NCBI GenBank assembly: GCA_900551745.1
Contig: URXA01000001.1
Location: 124,001 to 188,000 of the forward strand
Origin: an uncultured Phascolarctobacterium sp.
GTDB lineage: Bacteria; Bacillota; Negativicutes; Acidaminococcales; Acidaminococcaceae
Direction of reading: 5' to 3'
Length of the DNA: 64,000 nt
Part shown: positions 35,384 to 43,332 of the stretch, one piece after another
Position numbering within the stretch: the first letter of the stretch is position 1
Layout: each line of letters starts with the position of its first letter
Translations under genes and position numbers: made by a program
Notes under the pieces: generated by a model
Told to the model about the DNA's origin: nothing
Database searches by the model: none
The model's input: only the letters and a program-made list of their open reading frames with translations

Positions 35384-36270
35384 GTATCGGCCAGGGAAGA
35401 ATCATCAAAACCTATAACGGTTATTACTATGTCGACAGCGGCGCCGACGAGCTTGTCACCTGCAAGGTAAAAGGCAAGCTCAAGCAGATCAGGTTTTCGC
35501 TCTGTACCGGCGACATCGTCGAATTTGAAACCAATCATAACGGCGAAAGTATGATTACCAGGATTCTGCCGAGGCGCAATTTTATGCTGCGGCCGACTAT
35601 CGCCAACGTCGATCTGATCATCGTCGCATTTGCCTGTATCAGCCCTGATTTCAGCTACCTGCTGGCCGATAAGCTGCTGGTGCTGGCAGAGCAGGCTGGT
35701 ATCCCGGCCGTTATCTGCCTTAATAAAATCGACCTGGCGCCGGCAGGACTGGTGTCTGAGATCGAAACTGTTTATAAACGGGCTGGCTACGAGGTCTATG
35801 CGATCTCTGCGCAGCAGGGAATCAATGTCGGCAAGCTGAAAGAACGGCTGTACGGTAAAATAACTGTATTTGCCGGACCTTCCGGCGTGGGCAAGTCATC
35901 GACCCTCAACGCTATCGAACCCGGTATGCAGCTGGTGACAGGCAGTGTCAGCGAAAAAATAGGGCGTGGCAAACACACCACGCGCTTTGCACACCTGCTG
36001 CCTTTTGCCGGCGGTTATCTGGCAGACACTCCCGGTTTTGGCAATTTGAATTTAGAAGAACTGGACGATAAAAAACTGGCGGCATGCTTCCGTGAATTTG
36101 CAGGCTTTGAAGAGGGTTGTAAATTTACGCCCTGCACACATACGCACGAACCGATATGCGGCGTCAAAGATGCGCTGGCAGCCGGAGAGATAGCGCAGTC
36201 GCGTTACGAATCGTACCTGACTATTTTAGAAGAAATAAAATCCAAAAAGGAAAAGGACGGAAGAAAATGA
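35380..36270 (+). CDS. rsgA: Ribosome small-subunit GTPase RsgA
   Basis: Circularly permuted GTPase active in late 30S assembly. The motif order is permuted as expected: NKID (G4) comes before the P-loop GPSGVGKSS (G1), then the switch and DTPGF (G3). The N-terminal OB fold and the C-terminal zinc finger (CKFTPCTHTHEPIC) flank it. The GTG start overlaps the pknB stop, and the rsgA stop overlaps the rpe start. It follows the kinase and phosphatase in the conserved order. Confidence 0.96.
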   Translation: MSIGQGRIIKTYNGYYYVDSGADELVTCKVKGKLKQIRFSLCTGDIVEFETNHNGESMITRILPRRNFMLRPTIANVDLIIVAFACISPDFSYLLADKLLVLAEQAGIPAVICLNKIDLAPAGLVSEIETVYKRAGYEVYAISAQQGINVGKLKERLYGKITVFAGPSGVGKSSTLNAIEPGMQLVTGSVSEKIGRGKHTTRFAHLLPFAGGYLADTPGFGNLNLEELDDKKLAACFREFAGFEEGCKFTPCTHTHEPICGVKDALAAGEIAQSRYESYLTILEEIKSKKEKDGRK

Positions 36271-36911
36271 TCAAAGTAGCGCCTTCAATCTTATCTGCCG
36301 ATTTTGCTTATCTGGCAGACGAAATCAAAAAAATCGAAACTGCTGGGGCCGACTGGGTGCATATCGACGTGATGGACGGTGCCTTTGTGCCGAACCTGAC
36401 TTTTGGCGCGCCGGTCGTTAAAAAGATCCGTAAGGTCACAGATCTCTTTTTTGACTGTCACCTGATGGTCAACAATCCCGAGCAATATATCGACGATTTT
36501 GCCGATGCCGGCGCGGATATGGTAGTAGTACACGCCGATGCTACCAAACATCTGCACCGCTGTGTGCAGTACATCAAAAACAAAGGTATGCAGGCCGGCG
36601 TGGCTTTGAATCCGGCTTCGCCACTATGCCTGGTGGAAGAGATTCTGCCGGATGTGGATATGGTGCTTTTGATGAGCGTCAACCCCGGTTTTGGCGGTCA
36701 AAGCTTCATTGAAACCACAGTACCAAAAATCGCCCGGCTGCGGAAAATGATTGACGATGCAGGCCTGAACATAGAGATACAGGTAGACGGCGGCATCAAC
36801 GATAAAACCTCCAAACTGGTACGTGAAGCAGGTGCGACTGTACTGGTTGCAGGTTCGTATGTTTATGGCGCTGCTGATACCAAAGCGGCGATTGCCAGTT
36901 TAAAAGCATAA
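36267..36911 (+). CDS. rpe: Ribulose-phosphate 3-epimerase
   Basis: Pentose phosphate pathway enzyme interconverting ribulose-5-P and xylulose-5-P in a TIM barrel. The 214-residue protein has KVAPSILSADFAYL, VHIDVMDGAFVPNLTFG (metal and catalytic residues), CHLMV, MSVNPGFGGQSF and VDGGIN. The frame is open upstream to 36156, but this would run through rsgA; ATG 36267 gives the exact family N-terminus. Last gene of the operon. Confidence 0.97.
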   Translation: MIKVAPSILSADFAYLADEIKKIETAGADWVHIDVMDGAFVPNLTFGAPVVKKIRKVTDLFFDCHLMVNNPEQYIDDFADAGADMVVVHADATKHLHRCVQYIKNKGMQAGVALNPASPLCLVEEILPDVDMVLLMSVNPGFGGQSFIETTVPKIARLRKMIDDAGLNIEIQVDGGINDKTSKLVREAGATVLVAGSYVYGAADTKAAIASLKA

Positions 36912-36921
36912 TTACAAAGCT

Positions 36922-36964
36922 AAAAAACAAAAACACTGCAAATTTTGCAGTGTTTTTGTTTTTT
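36922..36964 (+). terminator. Strong terminator after rpe
   Basis: A perfect 19-bp stem (36922-36940 with 36946-36964) with a 5-nt loop; the 3' arm is T rich. It ends the def-rpe gene group. Confidence 0.92.
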
Positions 36965-37017
36965 AGTAAAGTTTTTCCTACTTTAAAGCAGGAAAAATGT
37001 TTCTGTAAAATAAAATA

Positions 37018-37050
37018 CCCCTAAAGCAGGTTAGAAACCTTACTTTAGGG
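37018..37050 (-). terminator. Terminator of the small secreted protein gene
   Basis: CCCTAAAG and CTTTAGGG arms (37018-37025 with 37043-37050) plus an inner AGGTT/AACCT pairing. On the minus strand it is followed by a T-rich run, which fits the gene at 37076-37297. Confidence 0.7.
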
Positions 37051-37075
37051 ATATTAGCTGCTGCCTATAACATAT

Positions 37076-37297
37076 TTAAGGGCGGCAAACCTTGCAGGGA
37101 GCCATACCCATATCGATTGCTTCCTGGCGACTGGAAAAATAAATACGGTTACTTTCGTTCATTTTACGTTCCCAGCGACAGCCCTGATAATGAAACTTCC
37201 AGCTGTTGCGGTTACCAATATAAGTTGCAGCGTAGGCTGCCAGAGGAATAGATAAAGCAATGATAAATGCGAGGGTGACAGTTATAAATTTCTTCAT
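37076..37297 (-). CDS. Small secreted protein with Ada-like metal-binding motif
   Basis: A 73-residue protein with an N-terminal signal peptide (about 1-23, ending AAYAA) and a mature domain of about 50 residues. The domain reads YIGNRNSWKFHYQGC, IYFSSRQEAIDMGM and PCKVC, with three Cys (one in YQGC and two in CKVC) and a His three residues before the first Cys. This resembles the Ada zinc-binding fold found as a C-terminal module of secreted nucleases and as small stand-alone proteins. Function is unknown; extracytoplasmic metal or DNA binding is only inferred. An extended -10 box (TGTTATAAT on the minus strand, + coordinates 37345-37353) lies upstream. Confidence 0.8.
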   Translation of the reverse strand: MKKFITVTLAFIIALSIPLAAYAATYIGNRNSWKFHYQGCRWERKMNESNRIYFSSRQEAIDMGMAPCKVCRP

Positions 37298-37410
37298 AAG
37301 AGATCACTTCCAGATTGTGGATTTTATTTGCTTTTATTACAGATATTATAACATATGTTCAATTTATTAAATATAATTACAAATAAATTGAAATGAAATT
37401 ATTTTCCAAT

Positions 37411-37436
37411 CGTCTGCTTTAGCAGGCGGTTTTTTT
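37411..37436 (+). terminator. Orphan terminator-like hairpin
   Basis: CGTCTGC (37411-37417) pairs with GCAGGCG (37422-37428) with one G-U pair, followed by seven T. No plus-strand gene ends just upstream, so its transcript is unknown. Confidence 0.55.
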
Positions 37437-37680
37437 ATGCCTTTGGGAGGATATAAAAGGAGTGTTGAGAGCAAAGTGAGGAGTAGCTTAAAAGCCAGGT
37501 CAAAACTTAGTAACAGTGTTTAGGTGGCAGGTAGGCAGCTGTGTTGGCAGTGGTGGAGCTGTACCGGCAAAGTATGCGGATTAGAAACTTAAAAAGGCGC
37601 AGACGCCGATAGTTTTAAAGCCGCTGGCGTAATGCGCCCCAAGACTCGAAAAAGTATTACACAGATTCAAAGCAAGTGTC

Positions 37681-37708
37681 TTGCGGGGGGGGACAAGTGT
37701 GCTATAAT
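37681..37708 (+). promoter_or_regulatory. Candidate promoter with poly-G tract for the autotransporter
   Basis: TTGCGG at 37681-37686 and TATAAT at 37703-37708 are 16 bp apart. A run of eight G (37685-37692) begins in the -35 box and extends into the spacer. Changes in tract length would alter the spacing, as in known phase-variable promoters. The start codon is about 480 bp downstream. Confidence 0.5.
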
Positions 37709-38019
37709 TGCTATAAATATAATAATTACAAATATTTTTGAATTTAAACAAAAGAAACAATGCTTTTGCTGAGAATTTTAAAGAGAAATCAAACGTTGGG
37801 AAAGGCTGGAATGAAGTATGTACGGTGAAAGCTGCCTTCCGTATATTGGCAGCAATATCCGTCTGCAGCTGGGCAAGAACAGCAAAGACGATCGTAATTT
37901 TAGTGTTAGTTTGTATAAATAATCTCAATATCAGTTCCGCAGTAATACTGCGAGGATATAAGTAAGTTCTTCTAAGGAGGCAAAATAACAGGATAAAGAT
38001 AAAAATAACATGAGGTTGA

Positions 38020-38061
38020 GTTTATAACAGGTTGCTGTCTGTGATTCTGCCTGTTATAAAC
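38020..38061 (+). repeat. Perfect 12-bp inverted repeat in the autotransporter leader
   Basis: GTTTATAACAGG (38020-38031) and CCTGTTATAAAC (38050-38061) enclose an 18-nt loop. There is no T run after it, so it looks like an RNA hairpin or an operator rather than a terminator. Confidence 0.7.
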
Positions 38062-38187
38062 GTATATTTGCTGCAGCGGTGGATAACCAACAGTCACTGG
38101 AATTTATTTAGATAAGCTTGGGAAACTGGATGGCAGGTGCTGCAGGGGACTGCAAAAACAAGTGAAAAATTATGAGGAGCGATGAAA

Positions 38188-40965
38188 ATGACAGGAAAAG
38201 AAAAACTTTTGAGTAAAAGGATTTTAGCAACATTACTGGCTGGGGCAGTGCTGGGAGTCTGTAATCTGATGCCAGTATATGCAGCCAACAGCGGCGGAAC
38301 CTGGAGCGGTGATGAATATATAGGCGATAATAATCCAAACGGTTCTACAGTTGTGATTGATGAAGATAATAGCGGGAAAAATGTTTATGGCGGTAAGGAT
38401 GATAGTAAGGCTGTTACTAATAATGCGATAGAAATAAAAGATACTGGCGTTATTAAAAATATTTACGGTGGCAACGGTCAATCAACGTCATATAATAGTG
38501 TAACAGTTAATGGTGGTACTGCAAGTTATATTTATGGAGGTTATAGTGAAGATGACGGTGCTTCAGACCATAATAGGGTAGAATTTAAAAGTGGTACCAG
38601 TGAGAATGTTCACGGTGGTCATAATGACGGAAACGGCAAGATCAGCTTGAATGAAGTAGAAATAAAGGGCGGCTCTGTAAGCAGATCAGTTTATGGCGGT
38701 ATGAGCTATGGCAGTGGAGAAGTATCGCAAAATGCGGTAACGATCAGCGGCGGTACTATAGGAGATTCGGTTTATGGTGGCTATAGCTACGAAAATAGCG
38801 CTGTTAACAAAAATACAGTTACTATAACTTCTGGCAATATGGATTATGCGGTTTATGGCGGGTTTAGCCGAGCCGGTACTGCAGAGGAAAATAACGTAGT
38901 CATTGAAGGCGGTACTGTAGAAAATGATATCTACGGCGGCGCCAGTGGCTATAATGGCGGTGGTAATAGTTATGTAGCCGGAGCAGATGTAAAAAACAAT
39001 AGTGTTAATGTCACTGCCGGCACTATAAACGGATCAGTTTATGGTGGTCAAGGCGTTGGTGGAAGCGTAGAAAATAATTATGCAGCAGTAAGCGGTACTG
39101 CTGTAGTAAAAGGTAATGTTTATGGTGGACGCAGTTTAAAAGGAGCAGTTAAATTCAATGAGGTAATTATCAGCGATGTTACTGTAAAAGCTAATGTTAT
39201 TGGCGGTAGTAATGGCAGTGACAGTATGGATGCTGTTGATAGTAATAAAGTAACAGTAAACAGCGGTACTGTCGATGGTACAGTTACTGGCGGTAATGCT
39301 TGGCATGGTAATGCTGTTAACAATACAGTAATTATCAATGGTGGCGTTGTAGATAATGGTGTTGAAGGCGGGTATAGTTATAATGGTACTGCCAACAATA
39401 ATACAGTAATCATCAATGGTGGTACAATCACAGATGAGTATTATGTTTTTGGAGCCAGGAGCGAGAATAATGACGCTGTAGGTAATGCTATTACTATTAA
39501 TGGCGGTACGATTGAGAGTCATGTTATCGGTAGCTGGGTGGATGATACCGGTAATGCTACAGACAATACGGTAACGATAACCAATGCCAGCGGAGCTAAC
39601 CCTACTATTGGCGGTATAATTTTTGGTGGTTATGGAAACAATGCAGCTGATAAACGCACAGGCAACACGCTGAATATCCATACTAAAGGCTTAAAAGCGA
39701 TGGATGTAAGAAATTTTGAGAATTTAAATTTTTATCTGCCAGAGGCCACAGCAAGCGGTGATACGATACTGACCTTGACTAATGCTAAAGGTACTGATAT
39801 TTCCGGCAGCAACGTCAACGTAGGTATGGCAGGCTCGTCCAGCACCTTGCGGGCCGGAGATAAGGTCAATCTGCTGACCAACAGCAATGGTATAACAGCT
39901 GATAACGTTACTTATGGCAGACTGCAGCAGGGCGTAAGTCTGGAATACGAATTTACGGCTGAGCTGAGTGGCAACAGTATTGTTGCTACTCTGGCAGGAC
40001 AGGAAGAAAAACCTGCAGGGAAAACAACGGAACAGAGCAAATCTCCGGTAGAGACGCAGATTGCCGGTGCCGCATTTGTCAACAGTGGTGCAGATACGGT
40101 GGCCGGCAGCGGTATTGCCAACGCTGTACAGACAGCTGGCAGCAGCAGCGTGGAAATGTTCGGAGCTTCTGGAGGAGGCAATATGCGTTATAAAAGCGGT
40201 TCTTACAGCGATATGCGGGGTTATAATCTGGCGTTGGGGGTTGCCAAAGCCATACAAAATAATGCCGGTAAACTGACCTATGGCCCGCTGCTGGAATACG
40301 GCTGGGGCAATTACACCAGTCAGCTTGACAGCGGCATCCGCGCTGACGGTAATACTAAATATTATGGTATTGGTATGATAGTGCGTCAGGATAATAACAG
40401 CGGTTTATATTATGAAGGCAGTTTGCGTTACGGTCGTATGGATGCTGATTACGCCAGCGGCGATCTGATAGGTGCCGGCGGCAAAAAAGTATATGCCAGC
40501 TATGACAGCAGCAGCAGTTACTACGGAGCTCATATTGGTATTGGCAGGGTCAGCAAACTGAACGATACTGTAAAAGCAGATATTTATGCCAAGCTTTTGT
40601 ATACGCACCAAAGCGGTGACAGTGTAACTTTAGGCGGTGCCGGTAATGGAGAAGTTTATGACTTTGACGCAGTTAACAGCAATCGTGCCAGACTGGGAGC
40701 ACGTCTGAGCAAAGAAAACGGTGAGCGTGGTACTTATTATGCAGGTTTGGCGTATGAATACGAATTTGACGGCGAAGCAAAAGCAACGGTCAAAGGTCTG
40801 AGCACGCCGGCACCCAGTATCAAAGGCAGCAGTGGTATGTTGGAGCTGGGGTATATCATTCAAAATAAAGATGTGAACGCGCCTGCTGTCGACATTGGCT
40901 TGCAGGGCTGGAGCGGCAAAAAGCAGGGCTTCAGCGGTAATATCAATTTTATCTGGAAGTTTTGA
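38188..40965 (+). CDS. Type V autotransporter with repeat-built passenger and C-terminal beta-barrel
   Basis: Large outer-membrane surface protein of 925 residues. Residues 1-~31 form a signal peptide ending PVYA. The passenger (about 35-640) holds some 14 or 15 imperfect repeats of 35-40 residues of the pattern N-x-V-x-I-x-x-G-T...V-Y-G-G, which predict a beta-helix adhesin. The last 260 residues form an autotransporter barrel (YGPLLEYGWGNYTS, YYGIGMIVRQ, ELGYIIQNKDVN), ending in WKF with the expected terminal aromatic residue. There is no Cys after the signal peptide. ATG 38182 is possible, but ATG 38188 has better spacing from AGGAG. The gene proves an outer membrane. Ligand unknown. Confidence 0.92.
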   Translation: MTGKEKLLSKRILATLLAGAVLGVCNLMPVYAANSGGTWSGDEYIGDNNPNGSTVVIDEDNSGKNVYGGKDDSKAVTNNAIEIKDTGVIKNIYGGNGQSTSYNSVTVNGGTASYIYGGYSEDDGASDHNRVEFKSGTSENVHGGHNDGNGKISLNEVEIKGGSVSRSVYGGMSYGSGEVSQNAVTISGGTIGDSVYGGYSYENSAVNKNTVTITSGNMDYAVYGGFSRAGTAEENNVVIEGGTVENDIYGGASGYNGGGNSYVAGADVKNNSVNVTAGTINGSVYGGQGVGGSVENNYAAVSGTAVVKGNVYGGRSLKGAVKFNEVIISDVTVKANVIGGSNGSDSMDAVDSNKVTVNSGTVDGTVTGGNAWHGNAVNNTVIINGGVVDNGVEGGYSYNGTANNNTVIINGGTITDEYYVFGARSENNDAVGNAITINGGTIESHVIGSWVDDTGNATDNTVTITNASGANPTIGGIIFGGYGNNAADKRTGNTLNIHTKGLKAMDVRNFENLNFYLPEATASGDTILTLTNAKGTDISGSNVNVGMAGSSSTLRAGDKVNLLTNSNGITADNVTYGRLQQGVSLEYEFTAELSGNSIVATLAGQEEKPAGKTTEQSKSPVETQIAGAAFVNSGADTVAGSGIANAVQTAGSSSVEMFGASGGGNMRYKSGSYSDMRGYNLALGVAKAIQNNAGKLTYGPLLEYGWGNYTSQLDSGIRADGNTKYYGIGMIVRQDNNSGLYYEGSLRYGRMDADYASGDLIGAGGKKVYASYDSSSSYYGAHIGIGRVSKLNDTVKADIYAKLLYTHQSGDSVTLGGAGNGEVYDFDAVNSNRARLGARLSKENGERGTYYAGLAYEYEFDGEAKATVKGLSTPAPSIKGSSGMLELGYIIQNKDVNAPAVDIGLQGWSGKKQGFSGNINFIWKF

Positions 40966-41059
40966 TTAGGGAATGCATTTGTGTCTTTCAATTTTTATAA
41001 TTTAAAATGGCTGTAAAAATGTGCTGATAATAGTTATTAAAACTTCGACAGAATACATA

Positions 41060-41106
41060 AAAACAATGGTGGTATGGATATTATTTCCGTATCGCCATTG
41101 TTTTTT
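41060..41106 (+). terminator. Autotransporter terminator
   Basis: AAAACAATGG (41060-41069) pairs with CCATTGTTTT (41095-41104), and the interior continues pairing with G-U pairs to give about 20 bp. Six T start within the 3' arm. Confidence 0.85.
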
Positions 41107-41288
41107 CTGTTGACAGCAAATCTGGAGGGATGGTGCTGGTGGCACTGCAATGCCCACTGGTGAGCGGTGGAAAATGCGGTATGAAAGCAGGGCAGTCACG
41201 GGTAAAAAGCAGACGTCCGTCAGCAAGTGAAAAGCGGCATGAATAGCTGGTTATTGCCTATTCCCAAACTGAATGGCAGCGATAGTTT

Positions 41289-41303
41289 TTTGGAAATTCC
41301 GAA
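41289..41303 (+). promoter_or_regulatory. 15-bp LysR-type palindrome upstream of bsdC
   Basis: TTTGGAAATTCCGAA fits TTnGGAAnTTCCnAA, a dyad of the T-N11-A type bound by LysR regulators. The same 12-base core is present at 47183-47194 upstream of the carrier operon. A second dyad, ATTC-N7-GAAT, lies 15 bp upstream (41260-41274). Confidence 0.6.
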
Positions 41304-41412
41304 AACGCATATCCTTGCGAAGTAACTGAATTGCTATTAGGAGCAGTCAGTTCTAGTATATAGACAAGGGGTAAACCTTACCAAGTAAACGATGACAAAG
41401 GAGGTCAAAAAC

Positions 41413-42855
41413 ATGGCAAAAGTTTACAAAGATTTGAGAGAGTTTTTAAAAACATTAGAAGAAGAGGGTCAGCTGATCCGCGTTAAAGATGAGGTCGATC
41501 CGGAACCTGATATTGGCGCTGCCGGACGTGCCTGTGCTAATATGGATAAAAAACCGGCGGTTTTGTTTGAGAAGGTGAAAGGTTATAAATATTCTGTTGT
41601 AACCAACGTTCACGGTTCCTGGGCTAATCATGCTTTGATGATGGGTATGCCTAAAGACACTCCTGTAAAGGAACAATTTTTTGAATTGAACCGCCGCTGG
41701 GATAAATTCCCGGTGCCGCCGGTAATCGTTCCTCGTGAAAAAGCTCTGTGTAAGGAAAATACCATCAGCGAAAATATCAATTTGTTTGAGATTCTGCCGC
41801 TTTACAGGATCAATGATCAGGATGGCGGTTTCTTCCTTTCGAAAGCCTGTGTCGTTACCGGTGACCCATCTGAACCTGATAATCTGGATAAGCAGAATGT
41901 CGGCACTTACCGCATCCAGGTCAAGGATATCGACCGTATCGGCATCCAGGCTTTGCCTTTCCATGATATAGCTATCCAGCTTGCTAAGGCTGAAGAAGTT
42001 AACGAACCTTTGCCGGTAGCTATTGCACTGGGCAATACTCCGCTGGTCACCTTTATGGCAAGCACTCCTGTCAACTATGACCAGAACGAATACGAATTCG
42101 TCGGCGCGTTGCAGGACGGTGTTCCTACTGAAATCACTAAAGCCGATACTGCTGAGCATTTGTATGTTCCTGCTCATGCTGAGGTTATCCTTGAAGGCTA
42201 TATCATTCCTCGCGTTCGTACCTGCGAAGGTCCGTTCGGCGAATTCCCGGGCTCTTATTCCGGCGCCAGAAACCAGTGCGAGATCAAGATCACTCATATC
42301 ACATACCGCACAAATCCGATATTTGAAAACCTGTATTTGGGTATGCCCTGGACTGAGATCGATTATCTGATGGCTCTTAATACCAGTGTGCCTCTGTATA
42401 AACAGCTGAAAGCTACTATGCCTGAAGTGCAGGCAGTCAATGCTATGTATACTCATGGTATCGGCGTTATCATTTCAACTAAAGTCCGTTACGGCGGCTT
42501 CGGCAAGGGTGTTGCTTTCCGTCTGCTGTCTACTCCGCATGGTATGCCTTATTCCAAGGTCATTATCGTCGTCGATGAGTTTGTCGATCCGTTTAACCTG
42601 GAGCAGGTTATGTGGGCGCTTACTACCCGCGTCAAACCAAGCAAGGACGTTGCGATCATCCCGAATTGCGCAGGTATGCCGCTTGATCCGTCTTCGGTAC
42701 CGGCAGGCATGCATGACAAGCTGATCATAGACGCAACTACTCCGGTCGCTCCGGAACCGAATCCGCGTTCTGTTGAATTGTTGAAACCGTCTCCGGCTAC
42801 TCCGAAATGGGAAGCTATTTTCAGAGACTTTATGGCTGCACAAAAAAATCAATGA
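41413..42855 (+). CDS. bsdC: UbiD-type hydroxyarylic acid decarboxylase, large subunit (BsdC/VdcC/YclC type)
   Basis: Prenyl-FMN-dependent non-oxidative decarboxylase of aromatic acids such as 4-hydroxybenzoate or vanillate, acting in the cytoplasm. The 480-residue protein closely follows the Bacillus YclC pattern: DLREFLKTLEEEGQL, SWANHALMMGMPKDTPVKEQFF, INLFEILPLYRINDQDGG, the active-site block CEGPFGEFPGSYSG, YLGMPWTEIDY and PFNLEQVMWAL. An upstream ATG at 41392 would add seven residues but has no ribosome site; ATG 41413 follows AAAGGAGG. It is followed by its small partner bsdD. The UbiX and LpdD needed to make and deliver prenyl-FMN are encoded 6 kb away. The exact substrate cannot be read from sequence. 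Confidence 0.9.
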   Translation: MAKVYKDLREFLKTLEEEGQLIRVKDEVDPEPDIGAAGRACANMDKKPAVLFEKVKGYKYSVVTNVHGSWANHALMMGMPKDTPVKEQFFELNRRWDKFPVPPVIVPREKALCKENTISENINLFEILPLYRINDQDGGFFLSKACVVTGDPSEPDNLDKQNVGTYRIQVKDIDRIGIQALPFHDIAIQLAKAEEVNEPLPVAIALGNTPLVTFMASTPVNYDQNEYEFVGALQDGVPTEITKADTAEHLYVPAHAEVILEGYIIPRVRTCEGPFGEFPGSYSGARNQCEIKITHITYRTNPIFENLYLGMPWTEIDYLMALNTSVPLYKQLKATMPEVQAVNAMYTHGIGVIISTKVRYGGFGKGVAFRLLSTPHGMPYSKVIIVVDEFVDPFNLEQVMWALTTRVKPSKDVAIIPNCAGMPLDPSSVPAGMHDKLIIDATTPVAPEPNPRSVELLKPSPATPKWEAIFRDFMAAQKNQ

Positions 42856-42885
42856 TAATTTGAGGTATAAAGGAGGCAGATTTTT

Positions 42886-43092
42886 ATGAAATGTCCGCGT
42901 TGTGATGCTGATACAGTAAGAGTTATGACTAAATCCCCGGTTGGCGATGTTTGGGAAGTTTATGTCTGCGATACCTGCAGTTATTCCTGGCGTTCTACCG
43001 AAGAAATTCATGTACATGATGTATTTAAACTAAAACCAGAAGATATTCCTAATTTACAGCAAATTCCGCCGGTTCCGCCTTTAAAGAAATAA
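42886..43092 (+). CDS. bsdD: Small subunit of hydroxyarylic acid decarboxylase (BsdD/VdcD type)
   Basis: A 68-residue protein with two Cys pairs (CPRCDAD near the start and CDTCSYSW), a zinc ribbon. The segment MTKSPVGDVWEVYVC and SWRSTE match YclD/VdcD, the third component of 4-hydroxybenzoate or vanillate decarboxylase operons. Its precise job in those enzymes is unclear. Strong AAAGGAGG, 30 bp after bsdC. Confidence 0.9.
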   Translation: MKCPRCDADTVRVMTKSPVGDVWEVYVCDTCSYSWRSTEEIHVHDVFKLKPEDIPNLQQIPPVPPLKK

Positions 43093-43126
43093 ATGGCTGC
43101 TTGGGGCTTGGACAAGTCCTTGATTG

Positions 43127-43155
43127 GCGGGGGAGTTATCTCCCCCGCTTTTTTT
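43127..43155 (+). terminator. Terminator of the bsdCD operon
   Basis: GCGGGGGAG / CTCCCCCGC (43127-43135 with 43140-43148), tetraloop TTAT, followed by a T7 run. Confidence 0.95.
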
Positions 43156-43289
43156 ATATAATTGCGGGGTGAAAAATTATGGCAGAGCTGAAAACGCAGG
43201 AAGTATGAATTTGGGGACCGGGAAGCAAGTTTGGAGAGGTACAAACAGTGGCAGGCAGTTAAGTTGCTGGCATTAAGTGTACAAAAGAA

Positions 43290-43327
43290 AAATACCTGAA
43301 GCAGAAATGCTTCAGGTATTTGTTTTT
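43290..43327. terminator. Terminator of the LpdC-type gene, usable in both directions
   Basis: Perfect 14-bp stem (43290-43303 with 43308-43321) with a GAAA loop. On the minus strand it is followed by a T-rich stretch, 12 bp after the stop of the gene at 43333-44811. Confidence 0.88.
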
Positions 43328-43332
43328 AACTA

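Larger units (their letters stand above)
37298..38187 (+). other. Long non-coding leader region upstream of the autotransporter
   Basis: About 890 bp with no supported gene. It contains the minus-strand promoter of the small secreted protein, an orphan hairpin with a T run (37411-37436), a candidate plus-strand promoter with a G8 tract (37681-37708), a Shine-Dalgarno-like AAGGAGG at 37974-37980 with no start codon at usable distance, and a perfect 12-bp inverted repeat (38020-38061). A 75-codon TTG frame at 37738-37965 has no ribosome site and is not called. Confidence 0.7.
40966..41412 (+). other. Intergenic region between the autotransporter and bsdC
   Basis: No gene is seen. It holds the autotransporter terminator hairpin, an ATTC-N7-GAAT element (41260-41274), the 15-bp palindrome at 41289-41303, and a possible TTGCTA-N17-TAGTAT promoter (41331-41359) ahead of bsdC. 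Confidence 0.7.

Noticed and set aside
36156..36266. N-terminal extension of rpe
   Set aside because: The extension reads through rsgA in another frame; the family N-terminus starts exactly at ATG 36267.
37560..37660. GC-rich stem-like segment resembling a tRNA fragment
   Set aside because: No anticodon loop, T-loop GTTC consensus or CCA end could be assembled.
37738..37965. 75-codon TTG-start frame in the autotransporter leader
   Set aside because: No ribosome site before the TTG, no domain, and the only nearby Shine-Dalgarno lies after its stop. It could be a small peptide, but I cannot support it.
38400..39600. Regular repeats suggestive of a CRISPR or satellite array
   Set aside because: The repeats are degenerate codons for the VYGG-containing protein repeats of the autotransporter, in one open frame, with no constant direct repeat or spacer structure.
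41455..42456. 333-codon minus-strand frame opposite bsdC
   Set aside because: It lies fully inside a strongly matched UbiD gene, with composition of a reverse complement and no recognisable domain.
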